Below, piece by piece: positions 60,550 through 64,000 of a DNA stretch of 64,000 bases (its first letter is position 1; each line of letters begins with the position of its first letter). The notes below the pieces were generated by a model. It had not been told where the DNA came from and did no database searches. It worked only from the letters and a program-made list of their open reading frames with translations. Source of the DNA: 34-65-8 sp046294735 (GTDB taxonomy: Bacteria > Pseudomonadota > Alphaproteobacteria > Sphingomonadales > Sphingomonadaceae); NCBI GenBank assembly GCA_046294735.1, contig JBKBKB010000002.1, forward strand, positions 124,001 through 188,000. The letters are read 5' to 3'. The position numbers and the translations under genes are program-made.

Positions 60550-60828
60550 GTGGCGGAACATCGGCGGGCACTGACCATCGTCAACAGCCGGGGCCTGCAC
60601 GCACGCGCCAGCGCTAAATTCGTCAATGCTGCCAGTCAGTTACCTGACGGGGTCTGCGTCACAGTCAGCAAGGGCGCGAACAGTGCCGCAGGCGGTTCGA
60701 TCCTTGGCCTGATGATGCTGGGCGCGGCCCGCGGCGATACGATCGAGCTGGTCGTGACCGGCGATGCCGACGGCACGGTGATCGAGCAGTTGAGCGCGCT
60801 GGTGGCCGACGGCTTCGGCGAAGAATAG
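60550..60828 (+). CDS. ptsH: HPr phosphocarrier protein
   Basis: A 92-residue HPr with His17 (SRGLHARAS) as the EI phosphorylation site. Ser50 (GGSILGLMML) corresponds to the regulatory Ser46 site that HprK acts on. Start is a GTG 8 nt after the EIIA gene. The gene for enzyme I is not in the window. HPr, HprK, EIIA and ChvIG form a signalling unit instead of a sugar transporter. Confidence 0.95.
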   Translation: MAEHRRALTIVNSRGLHARASAKFVNAASQLPDGVCVTVSKGANSAAGGSILGLMMLGAARGDTIELVVTGDADGTVIEQLSALVADGFGEE

Positions 60829-60841
60829 GCAGCCCCGGCCC

Positions 60842-61654
60842 ATGTCCGATCCTGGCCGGAGGCTGATTACCGGCTTCTCCAATCCGACCGTCAAGGTGCT
60901 CCGGGCCCTGCGCGAGAAGAAGCACCGCAAGGCAGCGGGCAAGTTTCTTGCCGAAGGTTTGCGGTTGCTGACCGATGCGCTGGAATGCGGGCACGTTCCG
61001 CAAGTGCTGGTCCTCGCCACCGGACGCGATCCCCACCCCCTGATTGACCGGTTGGAACAAGCCGTGTTTGCTGGCGGCGGCGAAGTGATCGAAACCAGCG
61101 CGGACATCCTCGGCAAGATCACCGGCAAGGACAACCCGCAGGCGGTGGCGGGTGTCTATGATCAATTCGACACCTCGCTTGCCGCGCTCGACCGCGCTGC
61201 CGCTCCAATCTGGCTGGTAGCACAGGCGCTGCGCGATCCGGGCAATCTAGGCACCATGCTGCGGACCGGAGACGCAGTCGGCGCTGGCGGGCTGATCCTG
61301 ATCGACGACTGCGCCGATCCCTTCAGTGTCGAGGCGGTGCGGGCGAGCATGGGCGCGGTGTTTACCCAGCAAATCGCTCAGGCGCGGTGGGAGGAGTTCC
61401 TGCCCTGGCTCCGCCAGGGAGAGGGCCAGCTGGTTGCCGCGTCCTTGCGCGATGCCGTGCCCTATCGCGGCGCGCCTTATGTTGCGCCGTGCTTCATCCT
61501 GGTCGGCAACGAATCGCGCGGACTGCCCGAAGCGTACGAAGCCGCCTGCGACCTGCGGGTGACCATGCCGATGCGCGGCCGGGCCGACAGCCTCAACGCG
61601 GCGGTGGCCGGTGCGGTGCTGGCCTACGAGGTGCTGGATTCGTTCAAGGACTGA
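60842..61654 (+). CDS. TrmH/SpoU-family RNA 2'-O-ribose methyltransferase
   Basis: A 270-residue SPOUT methyltransferase. The N-terminal RNA-binding substrate domain is LREKKHRKAAGKFLAEGLRLL (about 20-40). The knot domain has VAQALRDPGNLGTMLRTGDAVG, ILVGNESRGLPE and MRGRADSLNAAVAGAVLAYEV, the three SPOUT motifs. Target is rRNA or tRNA 2'-OH; RlmB-like is possible. It starts 13 nt after HPr, so it may be the last gene of that operon. Confidence 0.93.
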   Translation: MSDPGRRLITGFSNPTVKVLRALREKKHRKAAGKFLAEGLRLLTDALECGHVPQVLVLATGRDPHPLIDRLEQAVFAGGGEVIETSADILGKITGKDNPQAVAGVYDQFDTSLAALDRAAAPIWLVAQALRDPGNLGTMLRTGDAVGAGGLILIDDCADPFSVEAVRASMGAVFTQQIAQARWEEFLPWLRQGEGQLVAASLRDAVPYRGAPYVAPCFILVGNESRGLPEAYEAACDLRVTMPMRGRADSLNAAVAGAVLAYEVLDSFKD

Positions 61655-61699
61655 GGCGCGTTCATTGCGCGATCAGGCGGGTGCGCCTAGCCTTGCGCC

Positions 61700-62092
61700 A
61701 TGATCCGACTCGCTATCCTTCCCGCCCTGCCCCTGCTGGCCGCCTGCGCCATGATGGGCAATGCCGAAACACCGCAACTGGCCGGAACCGAGTGGCGCTT
61801 CGTTGCCATCGACGGGCAAGCCCCAGTATCCGACCGCGCGCGCATGGGCTTCACCGCCAAGCAGATCAGTGCCACCGCAGGCTGCAACGGCATTGGCGGC
61901 ACATGGAAGCTGGAAGGCGAACGGCTGGTCGGCGGCCCCTATGCCTCGACCATGATGTTCTGCGACGGGCTGATGGAGCAGGAACGCGCGATCGGTGACT
62001 TGCTGGCGGAACAGCCGATGGTGTCCATCACGAGTAACCGGCTGACGCTGACCTCAGCCAGCCACAAGGCCGAACTGGTCCGGGCTGACTGA
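61700..62092 (+). CDS. META domain lipoprotein
   Basis: A 130-residue lipoprotein. The signal is MIRLAILPALPLLAAC (Cys16). One META domain follows: LAGTEWRFVAIDG at the start, ATAGCNGIGGTWKLEG in the middle, and MEQERAIGDLLAEQP near the end. Related to HslJ, a heat-inducible protein linked with novobiocin resistance. It lies 45 nt after the TrmH gene, on the same strand. Confidence 0.92.
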   Translation: MIRLAILPALPLLAACAMMGNAETPQLAGTEWRFVAIDGQAPVSDRARMGFTAKQISATAGCNGIGGTWKLEGERLVGGPYASTMMFCDGLMEQERAIGDLLAEQPMVSITSNRLTLTSASHKAELVRAD

Positions 62093-62110
62093 CGGCCGGG
62101 TGCTGCGGGT

Positions 62111-63466
62111 TCAGTCGCGCGGCCGCGGTACTGCCGCGCCGTCCTCAGCCTCGGAAACATCCGCTGCACCATAGCGCGGTGCGCCTTCGATCAGCGGCAC
62201 GTCCTCGATCTCGCGCTTGCCGATCTCGATGCCTTTTTCGGCCAGGCGGCGGCCGGACGTGAGCACGTTACGCTCGAACGATCCGACAAACTTGTTGTAG
62301 TTGTTGACCGCGCTTTCCAGCCCGCCACCGACACGTTTCAGGTGCTCGGCCGCGACGGCCAGCCGGTCATAGAGTTCCGCCCCGGCCTTGCCGATCTCGA
62401 TCGCCTCGCGGGCAATGGTGTCCTGCCGCCACACCTGGGCCACAGTACGGGCAATCGCCACCAGATTGGTCGGCGTGGCCAGCAGCACTTTGTTGCGAAA
62501 GGCGAAGTCCCACAGCTCCGGGTCGGCTTCCAGTGCAGCGGCGACAAAATGCTCACCCGGCACGAACATCACGACATAGTCCGGCGCTTCTTGGAACTGG
62601 CTCTGGTAGCCCTTGGCACCCAGCGTCTGGACATGGCCCTTCATCGCTTTGGCATGGACCTCCAGCAAGCGCTTGCGCTCGCCCTCGTCATCCGCCTCGA
62701 ACGCGGCCTGGTAAGCGTTAAGCGAAACCTTGGCGTCGATCACCAGCATCTTCTGCCCCGGCACCCGCACAATCGCATCGGGGCGCAGCCGCCCTTCGTT
62801 GGTATCGAGCGAGTGTTCGAGGATGAAATCGGTGTGTTCGGACAGGCCGCACTGTTCCAGCACGTTCTGCAAGGCCCGCTCGCCCCAGCGCCCGCGCGCC
62901 TTGGGCGCATTGGTAAGCGAGTTGCCGAGCCGCTGTGCCTCGCGCCGGATCTGTTCCTGACCGGCGCGCATCTGCTCGATAACGCCGGCCAGCTGGCCGA
63001 AGGCATCAACCCGCTTTTCCTCCAGCGACCGGACCTGTTCCTCGTAGCTCTTGAGCCGCTCTCCCACCGGGGCGAGCAAGGCCTTGAGCTTTTCCTCGCT
63101 GGCCTTTTCCGAATGGCCGAGCCGCTCCTCGGCGCGCTTGAGGAACTCTTCCTGCGCTTTCGCCAGCACCTCCCCGCCCGTTGCGCGGAACTGCATCAGC
63201 AGTTCCTCCCGCGCCTGCCGCATGGCATCGATCTGCTTGTCGAAGTTTTCCGCGTTGGCCCGCAACGTGGCCACTTCGATCCGCGCATCGCCCAGTTCCG
63301 CCACCGCTTGGTTGAAGCGTGTCTCACCGGCAGCCGCCTCGCTCTCAGCATCGGCCAGCCGTTCACGCAAATCCTCGACCGGTCGCGAACCGGCAAACCA
63401 GCCGCCCAGCGCGCCCAATACGAGGCCACCGAACAGCGCGAGAAGGATGAAAAACATTGGGTCCAT
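62111..63466 (-). CDS. rmuC: DNA recombination protein RmuC
   Basis: A 451-residue protein with an N-terminal membrane helix (about 4-23), a long coiled coil (about 30-200), and a conserved nuclease-like C-terminal domain: RGRWGERALQNVLEQCGL, RLRPDAIVRVPG, MLVIDAKVSLNAYQ and VVMFVPGEHFVAAAL. RmuC limits sequence inversions at repeats. It lies downstream of def with 173 nt that hold two hairpins. It is convergent with the META gene. Confidence 0.95.
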   Translation of the reverse strand: MDPMFFILLALFGGLVLGALGGWFAGSRPVEDLRERLADAESEAAAGETRFNQAVAELGDARIEVATLRANAENFDKQIDAMRQAREELLMQFRATGGEVLAKAQEEFLKRAEERLGHSEKASEEKLKALLAPVGERLKSYEEQVRSLEEKRVDAFGQLAGVIEQMRAGQEQIRREAQRLGNSLTNAPKARGRWGERALQNVLEQCGLSEHTDFILEHSLDTNEGRLRPDAIVRVPGQKMLVIDAKVSLNAYQAAFEADDEGERKRLLEVHAKAMKGHVQTLGAKGYQSQFQEAPDYVVMFVPGEHFVAAALEADPELWDFAFRNKVLLATPTNLVAIARTVAQVWRQDTIAREAIEIGKAGAELYDRLAVAAEHLKRVGGGLESAVNNYNKFVGSFERNVLTSGRRLAEKGIEIGKREIEDVPLIEGAPRYGAADVSEAEDGAAVPRPRD

Positions 63467-63582
63467 TGCCCCGCCTTAAGCGGAACGGACGGGGAACGCC
63501 AGCCCCTTGCAATGCGTTTCCCCAATCGTTCGCACTCGGTCCGCGCAGCGAACCGCAACGCTGACCAGCCGCCCGCAGCGAC

Positions 63583-63632
63583 GCGGCCTTCAGGCCGCAT
63601 GAGCGAGGAAATCGCACGCCGGAGGGCGTGCG
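63583..63632. repeat. Pair of palindromic stem-loops between def and rmuC (REP-like)
   Basis: Two consecutive perfect hairpins: GCGGCCT-TC-AGGCCGC at 63583-63598, and CGCACGCC-GGAG-GGCGTGCG at 63613-63632, separated by 14 nt. They lie just after the def stop on the minus strand. No strong U tract follows, so a terminator is only possible. The linked-hairpin layout resembles the REP/BIME elements seen in intergenic regions of many bacteria; only one copy is seen in this window. Confidence 0.55.
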
Positions 63633-63639
63633 TAACAAT

Positions 63640-64000
63640 TCAGGCCGCGCGCAGCTTCTGCAGCTTTTTCAGCGCCATCTGCCGCTTCAGGCGGCTCAGG
63701 TGGTCGATGAACAGGATCCCTTCGAGGTGGTCCATCTCGTGCTGGATGCAGGTCGCCATCAGGCCCTCCATCCGCTCTTCGTGGTGGTTCCCGTCGAGAT
63801 CCTGATAGCGCACGGTGCAGGTCGCCGGGCGATCTACATCGGCGTAGATTTCCGGCACCGACAGGCAGCCTTCCTGGTATGTCGCAAGGTCTTCCGCCGG
63901 ATCGACGATCACCGGATTGACGAAGACCCGCGGTTCCTTTTTCGTCGGCTGGTGATGATGATGGTGGCCGTCATGGTTGCACGGCTCCGGCTCCGCATCC
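63640..64000 (-). CDS. def: Peptide deformylase, C-terminal part (5' end outside window)
   Basis: Removes the formyl group from nascent proteins. The visible part has motif 2 EGCLSVPE (Cys ligand) and motif 3 QHEMDHLEG (HExxH zinc/iron ligands). The frame is open to the window end, so the gene starts upstream. Before PRVFVNP there is an unusual Cys/His-rich segment (CNHDGHHHHHQPTKKE, near 63930-63980), where typical enzymes have a short loop. It may bind metal. Two hairpins follow the stop. Confidence 0.93.
   Translation of the reverse strand, partial: DAEPEPCNHDGHHHHHQPTKKEPRVFVNPVIVDPAEDLATYQEGCLSVPEIYADVDRPATCTVRYQDLDGNHHEERMEGLMATCIQHEMDHLEGILFIDHLSRLKRQMALKKLQKLRAA

Noticed and set aside
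62342..63805. 487-codon open frame on the plus strand opposite rmuC and def
   Set aside because: Spans two real genes and the hairpin region on the other strand; no motif or ribosome binding site.
1..64000. CRISPR arrays, prophage modules, toxin-antitoxin or restriction systems
   Set aside because: No regular repeat-spacer pattern, phage structural genes or typical defence pairs were found. The XRE gene partner is a membrane protein, not a toxin, and the YgjP-like gene has no restriction gene beside it.

Overview
The window is GC-rich chromosomal DNA of an alphaproteobacterium, most likely a member of the Sphingomonadales (Erythrobacter/Novosphingobium-like). This rests on gene content: the pckA / chvI-chvG-hprK-rapZ-EIIA-HPr block, COQ9, CBP3-type, SCO and NDUFS4-like respiratory accessory genes, EipA-type DUF1134, and a PepSY-two-component operon. 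No database search was run, so the taxonomic call is an inference from gene families and order.

Layout. 1-7.3 kb (+): end of a soluble lytic transglycosylase gene, greB, an IalB-like secreted protein, rlmN, a MOSC protein, a glycine-zipper protein, then an overlapping trio (pteridine-reductase-like SDR, cytochrome b subunit, molybdopterin oxidoreductase). 7.4-12.8 kb (-): a secreted unknown coupled to an NDUFS4-like protein; a membrane protein / XRE regulator / hrpB unit under a promoter carrying two near-identical palindromes; polyprenyl synthase. 12.9-19.8 kb: chorismate mutase and PilZ protein (+), then PepSY-response regulator-histidine kinase (-), and hslV-hslU-ACT-SIMPL and bamE (-). 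20-31.7 kb: CBP3-like and DUF177 proteins, ssb, feoAB, COQ9, ankyrin protein, SCO, a YcgN-like cysteine-cluster protein, a YgjP-like peptidase, a DUF4402 protein, ribD-ribE, an aromatic aminotransferase and an EipA-like protein.

31.9-42.4 kb is accessory DNA. It starts directly after a tRNA-Ser(GCU) gene, has visibly lower GC and different codon use, and ends at an internally deleted IS3-family remnant. It carries surface-polysaccharide genes: methyltransferase, deacetylase, EpsG-like polymerase, acyltransferase-SGNH O-acetylase, sugar epimerase, UDP-galactopyranose-mutase-like flavoprotein, WecA-type initiating transferase and a GT4 glycosyltransferase. No flippase, export or integrase gene is seen.

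42.5-64 kb is core-like again: a DUF4349 lipoprotein; two consecutive cysteine desulfurases plus a ferredoxin, which looks like an isc operon lacking its scaffold and chaperones; hydrolase, TonB and DUF885 genes; three small DUF937/DUF3597 proteins; a 1113-residue beta-propeller/amidohydrolase fusion; pckA with a clear terminator; the chvI-chvG-hprK-rapZ-EIIA-ptsH operon; a TrmH-family methyltransferase; a META-domain lipoprotein; rmuC; and the end of a peptide deformylase gene with a histidine-rich insertion.

No CRISPR array, prophage, plasmid-origin or classical defence system was found. The strongest candidates for new biology are the palindrome-controlled membrane protein/XRE/hrpB unit, the tRNA-anchored glycan island, and the reduced isc operon.
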